Positions 24,976 to 33,511 of a DNA stretch of 64,000 nt are shown one piece after another. The notes under the pieces were generated by a model that ran no database searches, was not told the origin of the DNA, and worked only from the letters and a program-made list of their open reading frames with translations. Origin of the DNA: an uncultured Bacteroidales bacterium (lineage in GTDB: Bacteria; Bacteroidota; Bacteroidia; Bacteroidales; FEN-979). The stretch is taken from positions 62,001 to 126,000 of the forward strand of contig CAIRDP010000067.1 in assembly GCA_903877385.1 (NCBI GenBank), in the 5' to 3' direction. The translations under genes and the position numbers were made by a program. Positions within the stretch are counted from its first letter, which is position 1. Each line of letters opens with the position of its first letter.

Positions 24976-27912
24976 TCAGAAGTTTACAGAATATAAAAAC
25001 TGGAATCCCCAGCTGTTGTTGGCCGGGAAATACATCGGCCTTACTCCCAGTTCAAAGGGGTATACAAACCTGAGTATATGCAGCTCTGCGGTAAGTTCCG
25101 AACCCAGGGTCTGGTATAGGTTCGGAAGTTTCCAATCAATGTTTTCGGCATCGTCGCCCATGGCCTGGTCGTAAAAGATGTTCAGCTTAAAGCGCTTGAA
25201 ATACAATACTCCGCCTGCACTCCAGTCGGGCCGGAACAGGGGGAATTTATAATTCGCCGAAATACTGAAAAGATGGTTGTCGTAACTGCCGGAATATCCC
25301 CTGGGATAAGGTACCTGGTCGGAATAACTGTAGCCGTATACCGTTTTTTCATTCCTTTGCTGGTAGCCGCCGTAAAGCCATATTCCGTGATGCCTGAAAA
25401 AACCGGGAAAGTAAAAGTTGGCCTGGGCCGCCCAGATGGACCCCAGGTCGTTAACCCCGAAAGGGCTGTTGGTAAAGCTGAACCTGATATCCTGCCCCCA
25501 GCGGTAGTACATGTCCTGGTAATTCGAGCGCTGGTACTGGTAATAACTCAAGCTGTAAGTCATAAGGTTCATCCATCCTTTGGTGAACACATCGGGGGTT
25601 GATTTATCATGGATCACATCGGTAAGCGAAATCCCGATTGAAGGTGTAAGCCCCCTGAACCAGGTGCCCCTGGTAAAGTTCAAGGGTACCGATACGGTAA
25701 GGCCCGCCTGGAACTCGTTCCAGGTGAACCTCGTTTTTGGCGAAGTCCTGCTGGTAATATAGTATCCCACTTTTTTCCCGTAAGAGGCATTCAGGTCAAA
25801 CACAGGGAATAGCCCCTGGTAAAGAAAATCCAGGAAAAACTGCCCGGTCTGATCGTTATAATTCCAGTCATACCCCGCGCTGGCAAATGCCGAACTGAGG
25901 AGGTTCTGCGACATGGCCATCACACCCGGATGCAGGCTCAGGTTCGATGCACTGAATGAAGCCGGGGCCCAGGAATGAATATTGAACAGGTGGGCTGCCT
26001 TTGAATATTTTTTTGATATTGACTGCGGATGATGGAGCGAGGTTGAATCCGGTGTTTCACGGTGGTCAAGCAGCATCCTGGATAAACCTAAGTTGGCAAG
26101 AGTGTCCTGGAGGTTCACTCCTTCCTGTTTGGCCAGTATGTCATAGAGTTTAAAAGAATGGTTCTGAACCCTGTCCAGGGGAACCCAGGTTGAGGTATCT
26201 GTCCTGGCTTTTGATACCATCAGCCCGTCGCTGCAATATTCTGAGTATAGCAAGCCTGACTTGTCGCTTGTGAATTCGGGATCATAGGCCCCGAATTGAG
26301 CAGAGGTGACCTGGAATATCCTCTTCGAAACGGTATCAACGGCATACAGGTTCTCAATGCCTGAATAATCGGATGAGAAAATGATGTAATTGCCCATCAT
26401 ATGCGAAGGCCCGTCAATTCCTGTATAGGTAAAAGGGATGTAATACCTGCTGGTGTTCTTTACAGGGTCCCAGCCGGCAATGGTCTTCCCTTTTTCATTC
26501 ATATAAAGGTAGATGAGCTGGCGGTCGTCATCGGTAAAGTCGGGCGACTGGAATGTGGAACTGCCCTCGGCTTTTTTTGAAAACAACACCTTCCCGTCGG
26601 CCGTGCTCAGGACCTCCAGGAAAGATTCCCCGTTTGGGGTGACTCTCACTGCCACGATCTTTTTAGCATCATGGGAAAGGTTGGGTGAAAAATACCTGGA
26701 CTTCCTTGTAAGGTGGCTTACCTTTTTGGTCTTCATGTCGTATAGCTTGATGCATGAATAGTCCCTGTTGGCCCACCTGATGTCGGGTTCATATTCAGCC
26801 CAGGCGATCAGGTACCGCGAAACCGAGTTGCTGCCGTCAAGGTAGGCGCCCACCCTCACAAGCTTCTGTTCACTGCCGTCGGGCATTATCTTCACAAACC
26901 TGTCAACATCTTCATTGCTTGAGCGTTCGGCAATAATAAGGCTGTCGGTAAGGTATAAAGGATGGGTAAAGATGGTATAATCTTTAGGGTTACGCCTGCT
27001 GGCCATCGCCGACAATGTCCTGGGTGTTTTAAGGTCCTGTTCCTTCCAAATGCTGTCGAGTTCGGCAAGGGATTTTTTATACCATTTTACCTTAGAAAGC
27101 CCGCTTGTTCGTTTGATGCCATCGGCAAAAGGAACAACCATAAACGGGTATTTTGCCACATGGTCAAGGCTGTAATCCCATATCCCGGGCCCATAATCCT
27201 TTCGCCCCATTCCAACGAGGTAATAACCAAGTTCATAGGCGTTTGGGATATAAGTGTTATAAGAACCCAGTGTGGCCTTATTGAAATTGTAGCTCCCTTT
27301 TTCAAGTAGCTGTGCCCTTAAAACTTCCTCCAGCCTGCCGGTACGCCCCCTTCCTGTTTTGGTGAGGGCGGTTTCGGTAACCGTTGCATCCCCTTCGAGG
27401 AACCAGGTGGGGACAAATGCTCCCAGGATACCGCCTGTGGCCTGTTCACCGAAAATATAGTACAAAGCCCTGGTGAAACCCCTGTTCATTTTATTGATCT
27501 GAAGCGAATGCCGGTATTCGTGGATGGAAAGCTGTTCAAGCCACTCTTCGGCGTATGCATCCGGGTCGGTGGTGGGAAAAAATTCTATCCGTTTCGGGGC
27601 CCAGACCGTGACGCCGTTCGACTGGCTTGATTCGGTGTGAATAATTATCGGGATCCTGGGCGGTTTTGCTTTCAGGGTAGCAGTCTCATATTTCCACACC
27701 TTATCCATGATGCGGGCAACGTATTGCGCATGGGCTTCATAGGTTGAGGGGTAGATGATTTTATATTGATCCGTCTTTATCTGGCTCCAGTGCAGGGAGG
27801 CAGGATCCTGCCCGGTCGAATAATACTGGGCCTGTATGCCTGGAGTAATACAGGAGACGATGACTGCAATTAGGATGGCAGATTTAAGCAGACTGTAAGC
27901 CTGGTTTATCAT
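24976..27912 (-). CDS. Outer-membrane metallopeptidase with beta-propeller and C-terminal barrel
   Basis: A 978-residue exported protein (signal peptide ending IQA-QY near residue 29). Residues about 35-300 carry a zinc peptidase signature: HEYRH (131-135) fits HExxH and WFLEGDA supplies Glu173 as a likely third ligand, as in gluzincins. Residues about 310-620 hold TolB/WD40-like propeller repeats (FSPNLSHDAKKIVA, QSPDFTDDDRQLIYL, YDPEFTSDKSGLLY). The last 300 residues look like an outer-membrane barrel with many aromatic strands, ending in NF. The start lies 1 base after the hldD stop, so it is coupled to that operon. Similar Bacteroidota proteins are usually only called hypothetical or propeller proteins. 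Confidence 0.75.
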   Translation of the reverse strand: MINQAYSLLKSAILIAVIVSCITPGIQAQYYSTGQDPASLHWSQIKTDQYKIIYPSTYEAHAQYVARIMDKVWKYETATLKAKPPRIPIIIHTESSQSNGVTVWAPKRIEFFPTTDPDAYAEEWLEQLSIHEYRHSLQINKMNRGFTRALYYIFGEQATGGILGAFVPTWFLEGDATVTETALTKTGRGRTGRLEEVLRAQLLEKGSYNFNKATLGSYNTYIPNAYELGYYLVGMGRKDYGPGIWDYSLDHVAKYPFMVVPFADGIKRTSGLSKVKWYKKSLAELDSIWKEQDLKTPRTLSAMASRRNPKDYTIFTHPLYLTDSLIIAERSSNEDVDRFVKIMPDGSEQKLVRVGAYLDGSNSVSRYLIAWAEYEPDIRWANRDYSCIKLYDMKTKKVSHLTRKSRYFSPNLSHDAKKIVAVRVTPNGESFLEVLSTADGKVLFSKKAEGSSTFQSPDFTDDDRQLIYLYMNEKGKTIAGWDPVKNTSRYYIPFTYTGIDGPSHMMGNYIIFSSDYSGIENLYAVDTVSKRIFQVTSAQFGAYDPEFTSDKSGLLYSEYCSDGLMVSKARTDTSTWVPLDRVQNHSFKLYDILAKQEGVNLQDTLANLGLSRMLLDHRETPDSTSLHHPQSISKKYSKAAHLFNIHSWAPASFSASNLSLHPGVMAMSQNLLSSAFASAGYDWNYNDQTGQFFLDFLYQGLFPVFDLNASYGKKVGYYITSRTSPKTRFTWNEFQAGLTVSVPLNFTRGTWFRGLTPSIGISLTDVIHDKSTPDVFTKGWMNLMTYSLSYYQYQRSNYQDMYYRWGQDIRFSFTNSPFGVNDLGSIWAAQANFYFPGFFRHHGIWLYGGYQQRNEKTVYGYSYSDQVPYPRGYSGSYDNHLFSISANYKFPLFRPDWSAGGVLYFKRFKLNIFYDQAMGDDAENIDWKLPNLYQTLGSELTAELHILRFVYPFELGVRPMYFPANNSWGFQFLYSVNF

Positions 27913-27913
27913 C

Positions 27914-28879
27914 TCAGTAATATCTTGTTGACTGCAGGTAGGCCTGGACGTATTCAGTGACACCCTCCTCGAGGCTGCGGAAGGGTTTGGTATAGCCGGC
28001 CTGAATTAATTTGTCCATTTTTGCTTCAGTAAAATACTGGTATTTGTCGCGGATGTCGGCAGGCGTATCAATAAATTCAATGGCCGGGACAATATCCTGT
28101 GCGTAAAAGACAGAATTCACCAGGTCGAGAAATGTGCGTGCCTTCCCGGTTCCCAGGTTATAAATACCCGGATTGCATCTGTGTTCGTAAAGAAAATACA
28201 GCACATCCACCACATCTTTTACATAGATGAAGTCCCTGAGCTGCTTCCCGTCCTGGTAGTCAGGTCGGTGGGAACGGAACAGCTTCACCCTGCCATTCGT
28301 TTTTACCTGGTTAAACGCATGAAATACCACGGATGCCATCCGCCCTTTATGATACTCGTTAGGACCGAAAACATTGAAAAATTTAAGCCCGTACCAGGCC
28401 GGGGGAGTGCAAGTTTGCTGCAATACCCACTTGTCAAATTCGTTTTTCGAGATCCCGTAAGGATTCAGAGGCTGAAGACTGGCCACGAGTTCATGCCTGT
28501 CGTCGTACCCGAGGGAGCCGTCGCCGTATGTTGCAGCTGAAGATGCGTACGCCAGGGGGATGCCGTGTTCGGTGCAGAAGTTCCAGATTTTTTTACTGTA
28601 GTCGATGTTGAGCTCTTCGAATACCGACATGTTAAATTCGGTTGTATCGGTGCGAGCCCCGATATGAAAAACGAATTCAATATCTTTTGCATGGGTAGGC
28701 ATCCAGCTGAAAAGATCCTTGCGCTCAACTTTTTCGAGGTAGACTTTATGAGTAAAATTATTACTCTTATCGGCTCTGGAGAAATCATCTGCAATAACAA
28801 TATCCCTGATGCCTTTGTTATTCAGTTTGCCGGCAAGGCAACTCCCGATAAAACCCGCAGCTCCCGTAACTATAATCAT
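27914..28879 (-). CDS. hldD: ADP-L-glycero-D-manno-heptose 6-epimerase
   Basis: A 321-residue short-chain dehydrogenase-like epimerase that makes ADP-L-glycero-D-manno-heptose for the LPS inner core. Seen: NAD motif GAAGFIGS (6-13), HIGARTDTTEFN, the YxxxK catalytic pair in NPYGISK, FNVFGPNEYHKG, and the family motif RPDYQDGKQLRDFIYVKDV. It is the fifth gene of a leftward cluster. A perfect AT-rich palindrome lies just upstream. Its presence implies a heptose-containing LPS core, in line with lptD in the window. Confidence 0.93.
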   Translation of the reverse strand: MIIVTGAAGFIGSCLAGKLNNKGIRDIVIADDFSRADKSNNFTHKVYLEKVERKDLFSWMPTHAKDIEFVFHIGARTDTTEFNMSVFEELNIDYSKKIWNFCTEHGIPLAYASSAATYGDGSLGYDDRHELVASLQPLNPYGISKNEFDKWVLQQTCTPPAWYGLKFFNVFGPNEYHKGRMASVVFHAFNQVKTNGRVKLFRSHRPDYQDGKQLRDFIYVKDVVDVLYFLYEHRCNPGIYNLGTGKARTFLDLVNSVFYAQDIVPAIEFIDTPADIRDKYQYFTEAKMDKLIQAGYTKPFRSLEEGVTEYVQAYLQSTRYY

Positions 28880-28888
28880 AAATTATTT

Positions 28889-28906
28889 AATTACAAATTT
28901 GTAATT
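28889..28906. repeat. Perfect 18-bp AT-rich palindrome
   Basis: AATTACAAATTTGTAATT is its own reverse complement. It lies in the 52-base gap between the LysA-like gene and hldD, followed by related AT-rich sequence. A similar, less regular stretch (AATTTACGATGTACGAATTAC) precedes gldA at about 50793-50813. It may be an operator or a dispersed intergenic repeat. Confidence 0.6.
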
Positions 28907-28931
28907 TGTAAATTATACATGGTACATTGCT

Positions 28932-30263
28932 TCACGTCCAGAATTTTAAAATATCGGCCATTCCTTCTCTCTCTTTAAGAAGCACGAAGGTCTCGCCATC
29001 GTTGTAATAACCGATGATCCTCGGGGCAAACCTGCTGTTGTACCTCGACCACATCGAAAATGTGTAACCCCCGGTATCATGGATAACGATATTGTCTCCT
29101 TCCTGTACCTCGGGTAAAGGTACGCCTTTTGCCAGGATGTCGCCCGAGAAGCACAAAGGGCCGGCGAGGTTCCAGGGGTTTTCCGAAACCCCTTCCTTAA
29201 TGTTACCTGCCCTGTCAAGCAAGGTGTATTCGTGAAGCCAGTCCCTCGGGTTCAGGCATTCCCTTACGAATAAATCAGCACCCACATGGATCATCGCGGT
29301 ATTTACCCCCGGATCCTGTTTCACATATTCAACCCTGCTCACCGTCCAGCCTGCATTGGTGTATGTCCACCGGCCGAACTCAGTGATCAGGCGCAGGCCC
29401 GCCTGCGGGGCGGAGGATGCAGGCTGAGGGAACTTATTCACAAAAAGCAAGGGAGCCCTTTGTTTGAGGGCATCAGCATAGTCTTCCATCAATGCCGGGC
29501 GCTTGTCGCGGAAATAGGATACGGGTAACCCTCCCCCTATATCAAAAGTGCTGATCTGCTCAAAGCCTTTTTTTACCATCGTAAGGCTGTTGATCTCGAG
29601 CATCAGGTCGTAGAGTTTACCGCAACCTTCGGTAAGCATTTCCAGAGAACATCCCTGTGAGCCTACATGCAGATGCATCCCGGTAAGAAAATCATTCTCA
29701 AGGAACGCATGGATGAGTTCCTGCCTTTTATAGTTCAGTGGTACTCCGAACTTGGAGTATTCGCCTGCAACACTGGATTCGCTGATGCTGCCTTCACCAA
29801 TCTGGGGATTGATGCGGATGCCCACTGTACTTTTAATTTCGCCATTTCGCCATTTCGCTATTTGTTCTTTTACCCGTTCCAGTTCCGAAAAATTATCAAG
29901 GTTAAGGTGCACCCCTTCAGCAAGAGCAAATTCCAGTTCTTCGGCTGTTTTGACCGGTGAATCATATACCACCATACCCGGGCTGAAACCCAGGTGCAGG
30001 GCAAGCATGACTTCTCCCAGGGAGGCGGCTTCAACTCCGCAGCCAAGTTCCCTGCTGAGTTTCATGATTCCTGCCAGGGGACAGGCTTTGATGGCAAGCC
30101 CGTGCAAGGCGGAAGCCGGGAAGCAGGATTTTAGCTGGGCAAGCCTTTCGCCCAGGAAGCTGAGGTCATAAAAGATCAGGGCGCTGTCTTCATTGCGCAT
30201 AAGGCCGGCCGATACAGCTTTTCTGAAGGCCAGCGATATTTTACCGGGTGTAAGGTTTTCCAT
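28932..30263 (-). CDS. PLP-dependent decarboxylase of the LysA family
   Basis: A 443-residue fold-type III PLP enzyme. Lys59 in AIKACPL should form the Schiff base; HVGSQG, FDIGGGLPVSYF, TEFGRWTY and the barrel motif GPLCFSGD are typical of diaminopimelate decarboxylase (LysA) relatives. It may make lysine from meso-diaminopimelate, but substrate cannot be fixed from sequence alone. ATG 30263 is used; a GTG two codons earlier is possible. It starts 12 bases after mqnD. Oddity: residues about 142-150 (IAKWRNGEI) are encoded by three copies of an 8-bp repeat that is otherwise intergenic in this window, sitting in a loop before VGIRINP. Confidence 0.8.
   Translation of the reverse strand: MENLTPGKISLAFRKAVSAGLMRNEDSALIFYDLSFLGERLAQLKSCFPASALHGLAIKACPLAGIMKLSRELGCGVEAASLGEVMLALHLGFSPGMVVYDSPVKTAEELEFALAEGVHLNLDNFSELERVKEQIAKWRNGEIKSTVGIRINPQIGEGSISESSVAGEYSKFGVPLNYKRQELIHAFLENDFLTGMHLHVGSQGCSLEMLTEGCGKLYDLMLEINSLTMVKKGFEQISTFDIGGGLPVSYFRDKRPALMEDYADALKQRAPLLFVNKFPQPASSAPQAGLRLITEFGRWTYTNAGWTVSRVEYVKQDPGVNTAMIHVGADLFVRECLNPRDWLHEYTLLDRAGNIKEGVSENPWNLAGPLCFSGDILAKGVPLPEVQEGDNIVIHDTGGYTFSMWSRYNSRFAPRIIGYYNDGETFVLLKEREGMADILKFWT
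29838..29861. repeat. Octamer repeat array inside a coding sequence
   Basis: Three adjacent octamers on the plus strand (TTCGCCAT, TTCGCCAT, TTCGCTAT), 24 bases in all, so the host reading frame is kept. It belongs to the same family as the arrays at 16671, 41895 and 50817. Confidence 0.8.
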
Positions 30264-30275
30264 AATCACTTGGGT

Positions 30276-31076
30276 CTACATTATCAGATTCTTCTCCCGG
30301 GCAATATCCAGCAGCCTTGAAACAGCCGTGGAACCTTCTTTGCCCAACTGAAGCGTGAAATCGTTTACATACAGCCCTATATGTTTCATCATGACCTCTT
30401 CGCTCATTTCACTGGCATTGGCGATCACAAAAGGCATGGCATCGGGTCCGTTGAGCATGGCATGTTCCACGCTGCGGTGCATGATACGGTTCAGCTTGTT
30501 GATGACTTCATAACCCAGGCTCCTCCTGGCGATGATCCCCCCCAAAGGAATAGGGCTATGGGTAAGACTTTCCCAAAATTTACCCAGGTCGAGGATCTTA
30601 ACAAGTCCTTTATCCTGGTATGTGAACCTGTTTTCATGGATGATCACCCCTGCATCCACCTTATCCTGCAATATGGCATCCTCGATACGGCTGAAGACCA
30701 TGAAGCGTTTCAGTCCTGCCCCCGGGAAAGCAATCCTGAAAAGCAGGTGGGCTGTAGTATATTCACCGGGTATCCCTATTGAAAGAAAAGGGATCTCATC
30801 TGCAGGAAAATCTTTCCTGGCAATAAGCAGGGGCCCGTTGCCCTTGCCCAGAGCGCTCCCGCTTTGCAACAAAACAAAGGATTGCTGCAGGTACAGGTAA
30901 GCATGATAGCTGACCTTGATCATATCGGCTTCTCCGTTTAAAGCGAGATGGTTCAGGGTTTCAACATCCTCCATCCTGAATTCGAACTCCAGTCCTTCAA
31001 GGTCAATCTTCCCGTGAACAAGGGCATCGAAGATGAAGGTGTCGTTCGGACAGGGTGAAAATGCAAGGCGTATCAT
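30276..31076 (-). CDS. mqnD: 1,4-dihydroxy-6-naphthoate synthase
   Basis: A 266-residue enzyme of the futalosine menaquinone pathway that converts cyclic dehypoxanthinyl futalosine to 1,4-dihydroxy-6-naphthoate. Family signs: SPCPNDTFIFDALVHGKID at the start, EFRMEDVETLN, VSYHAYLYL, SIGIPGEYTTAHLLF and the H-containing VIIHENRFTYQ. Length is normal. Its ATG overlaps the mqnB stop by 4 bases, so they are translationally coupled. With mqnB next door and mqnE at 36975 it points to menaquinone by the futalosine route. Confidence 0.95.
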   Translation of the reverse strand: MIRLAFSPCPNDTFIFDALVHGKIDLEGLEFEFRMEDVETLNHLALNGEADMIKVSYHAYLYLQQSFVLLQSGSALGKGNGPLLIARKDFPADEIPFLSIGIPGEYTTAHLLFRIAFPGAGLKRFMVFSRIEDAILQDKVDAGVIIHENRFTYQDKGLVKILDLGKFWESLTHSPIPLGGIIARRSLGYEVINKLNRIMHRSVEHAMLNGPDAMPFVIANASEMSEEVMMKHIGLYVNDFTLQLGKEGSTAVSRLLDIAREKNLIM

Positions 31077-31777
31077 TGCAGACTGGTTTTTACCTGTGAA
31101 AGATCTTTCAGGAGGTGGTCAAGGGTTTTATCCAGGTTCTGGATTGCAAGGGGGACGTTCCACTGCGATTTATCGCGCTCTGCAACATAATTGGATACAG
31201 AGCGGATCTCGATGAAAGGAACTCCTTCGGCCAGGCAGGCATAGAAAAAGGCCGCTCCTTCCATGCTTTCAAGCTCGGCCTTATACATCTGTTTCAGGAT
31301 TTCAATCGTGTCGCTATGGGTATATATAAGATTAACCGTTACCCCCCTGGCGGAGGGTAATTCCCGGAGAACTGACGAAACCGGTGGTTTTTTGTTAAGC
31401 AGCCATCTGCCTTCATAAGGAAAAGCATCAGGATCCTGCAGCCCAAGATCGAAAAGTGAAAGGTAGTTCTCTTCGTCTTCCACCCCCAGCAGTCCAAAGA
31501 CTTCGGCAGAGACCTGGTAAACGCTTCCGATACGTATCTTGTTCGAATACGCGCCGGCAATTCCCACATTCATCACCAGGTCGTAAGCCTGCCTGTTTAG
31601 CTGCCTGCCCAGGTGGTAGGCGGTATGGGTCATTCCCACACCGGTTACAAGCAGGTCGATGGAGTGTTTCAAAAATTCGAAATGCTGAAGGGATTCTCCT
31701 TCTGACCCGATGAATGTCAGCCTCTGGAGCAGGGGGCGTATTTCGGCAACGGTGGCAGAAACAATAAGTATTTTCAT
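31073..31777 (-). CDS. mqnB: Futalosine hydrolase
   Basis: A 234-residue nucleosidase-fold enzyme that removes hypoxanthine from futalosine in menaquinone synthesis. Seen: MKILIVSATVAEI start, VTGVGMTHTAYHLG, NVGIAGAYS, ESMEGAAFFYACL and RSVSNYVAERD, the nucleoside-binding and catalytic segments of the purine nucleosidase family, here of the MqnB type. It lies between an MFS transporter (45-base gap) and mqnD (4-base overlap). The enzyme is needed only in organisms whose MqnA makes futalosine or aminofutalosine that is deaminated; this supports the longer branch of the pathway. Confidence 0.92.
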   Translation of the reverse strand: MKILIVSATVAEIRPLLQRLTFIGSEGESLQHFEFLKHSIDLLVTGVGMTHTAYHLGRQLNRQAYDLVMNVGIAGAYSNKIRIGSVYQVSAEVFGLLGVEDEENYLSLFDLGLQDPDAFPYEGRWLLNKKPPVSSVLRELPSARGVTVNLIYTHSDTIEILKQMYKAELESMEGAAFFYACLAEGVPFIEIRSVSNYVAERDKSQWNVPLAIQNLDKTLDHLLKDLSQVKTSLQ

Positions 31778-31822
31778 AACAGGCTTAAGGTTTACCGGTT
31801 CCTGCCAGATCAGCAGGTATGT

Positions 31823-33265
31823 TTATTCAGGTCTTTTGTTGAAGTTCGTCCCATATTCCAGCCCGAATTTGTTAGGACCTGTTTCATTCCTTTTCAGGAG
31901 AAATGCGAACAGCAGGCCGAAAAATCCAAGTGCGCTGAAGATCCACATACCCATATGGTATCCCTGGGGATGTTCAACACTGGCTTTGGATACATCATTG
32001 GCCCAGCCAATGACGATATTGAACCCGAATAAACCGATGTTCTGTATCATGGTCATGAGCCCATAGGCCGTGCCCAGTTTCGAGGCCGGCGTGACCAGGG
32101 AGACCGAAGGCCACATCACGGCGGGAACCAGCGAGAAAGCAATCCCCATGACGCTCATGGGGATCAGGAGATTGATACTGGTATAACCCATCATCAGGTA
32201 AACGGGGATGATCAGCAGTGAGCCGAACATCATCAGCACGGATCTTTTCCCGATGAAATCGGAAAGCAGACCGAAAAGTGGGGTGAAGATCATGGCCGAG
32301 AGGGTTAGGATGCTGGAGAGGAATCCCGCATATTCGGGGGTTACTCCATGGGCTTCCTGGAAAAATTTTATCGCAAAGGTCTGGAAAGGAAACATGGCCG
32401 AGTAGAAGGTGATACAGAGCATCACAATGAACCAGTAGGATTTGCTGAAGGCCCTGAAATTCAGGAAGGAGAAAACAACGATCAGTACATACAATACGAT
32501 CTGCAGCATCAGTTCGATCTGGGCGTGAAGAATGTAATTTATGGTGACGAACACCCCGGCAAGGGTAAGCGCACAAATGATAAAGCGGTTCTTTAAAAAC
32601 GAAAAGACATCCGAAATAATCACCTTATCCTGCGCACCCACATGAGCCAGGTTATAGTTCCTGTTCGCATAACTGTCGATGAAATAAAAGATGCCGAGTG
32701 TGAGAACGCTTATAACTCCCGCGCCAACAGAGACCCATAGCGGATTTTGCCAATGGGTATACAGGCTGTGGCCCCAGGTCTGTGAATTCAGCGCAAGAAA
32801 TGAACCCAGCCGGGCAACCGTGAGGTTTAGCCCGAATGCAAATGAAAGCTGTTTTCCCTTAAACCACTGGGCAACCACAGTTGTAATTGCCACGATCATG
32901 CTTTCGGCTCCGAGTCCGAAAATGAGCCTGCCTGCTGCCATCAGGTAAATATCACCTTTCAGGACCGTTATAAACGCTCCGATAAACACCAGCAAAGAAA
33001 AGATCAGGGCTGCTTTCTTTGTACCTATGCGATCGATGATAAGGCCGCCGATAAGGACCATGATGATATTGGGAAAACTATAGATCCCCTGGAGCAGGCC
33101 CAGGTCGCTGTCGGTGAATTTGAGCTGGGTTTTAAGTGCTACAGCAAGCGGGCTGATGCTGTCGTAGATGTAATAGTTGCCGAACATCGCCAGGCTGATA
33201 AAAATAAGCACCAGCCAGCGCAATGCTGCGGGCGGTTCCCTTTTGATCGTTAGTGTTTGTGTCAT
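31823..33265 (-). CDS. Major facilitator superfamily transporter
   Basis: A 480-residue membrane protein with about 12 hydrophobic helices. An MFS signature follows helix 2 (IDRIGTKKAAL), and a second, weaker copy is FGLLSDFIGKRSV in the second half. A central cytosolic linker (NRNYNLAHVGAQDKV) splits the halves. ATG 33265 is chosen because the longer frame has an unlikely N-terminus. It is the first gene of the leftward cluster containing mqnB and mqnD. The cargo is not known; place in a menaquinone cluster alone does not prove a link. Confidence 0.85.
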   Translation of the reverse strand: MTQTLTIKREPPAALRWLVLIFISLAMFGNYYIYDSISPLAVALKTQLKFTDSDLGLLQGIYSFPNIIMVLIGGLIIDRIGTKKAALIFSLLVFIGAFITVLKGDIYLMAAGRLIFGLGAESMIVAITTVVAQWFKGKQLSFAFGLNLTVARLGSFLALNSQTWGHSLYTHWQNPLWVSVGAGVISVLTLGIFYFIDSYANRNYNLAHVGAQDKVIISDVFSFLKNRFIICALTLAGVFVTINYILHAQIELMLQIVLYVLIVVFSFLNFRAFSKSYWFIVMLCITFYSAMFPFQTFAIKFFQEAHGVTPEYAGFLSSILTLSAMIFTPLFGLLSDFIGKRSVLMMFGSLLIIPVYLMMGYTSINLLIPMSVMGIAFSLVPAVMWPSVSLVTPASKLGTAYGLMTMIQNIGLFGFNIVIGWANDVSKASVEHPQGYHMGMWIFSALGFFGLLFAFLLKRNETGPNKFGLEYGTNFNKRPE

Positions 33266-33482
33266 CGTTTGAATTATTTGTTTTTCTTGTTCATACAGCC
33301 GGCCGCTCAAGCCCGGTTCAGCAGGGAAAACTCCCGGCATCCAAAAGTAATACAATTCAGGATATATTCTGAAACCAGGCCCGGGCAGCTGAATAATTAT
33401 TCCGGCAAAAATTTAAAGAAATTCAAGGCTTTTCAAACTCCCGCTGAATCCATCCGGAGGGAAAAGGCGATAAAAAAATCCT

Positions 33483-33490
33483 TACCTTTG
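33483..33490 (+). promoter_or_regulatory. Predicted -7 box for the T9SS protein operon
   Basis: TACCTTTG matches TAnnTTTG, 21 bases before the ATG at 33512; the -33 box is not clear. The 246-base gap between the divergent MFS gene (start 33265) and this operon holds no other feature I can support. Confidence 0.5.
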
Positions 33491-33511
33491 TGTTGGCTAA
33501 AAAAAGCCCTT

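Noticed and set aside
33257-33511. Longer start for the T9SS/PKD protein at 33257
   Set aside because: It overlaps the divergent MFS gene start and its promoter region, and the signal peptide begins at 33512.
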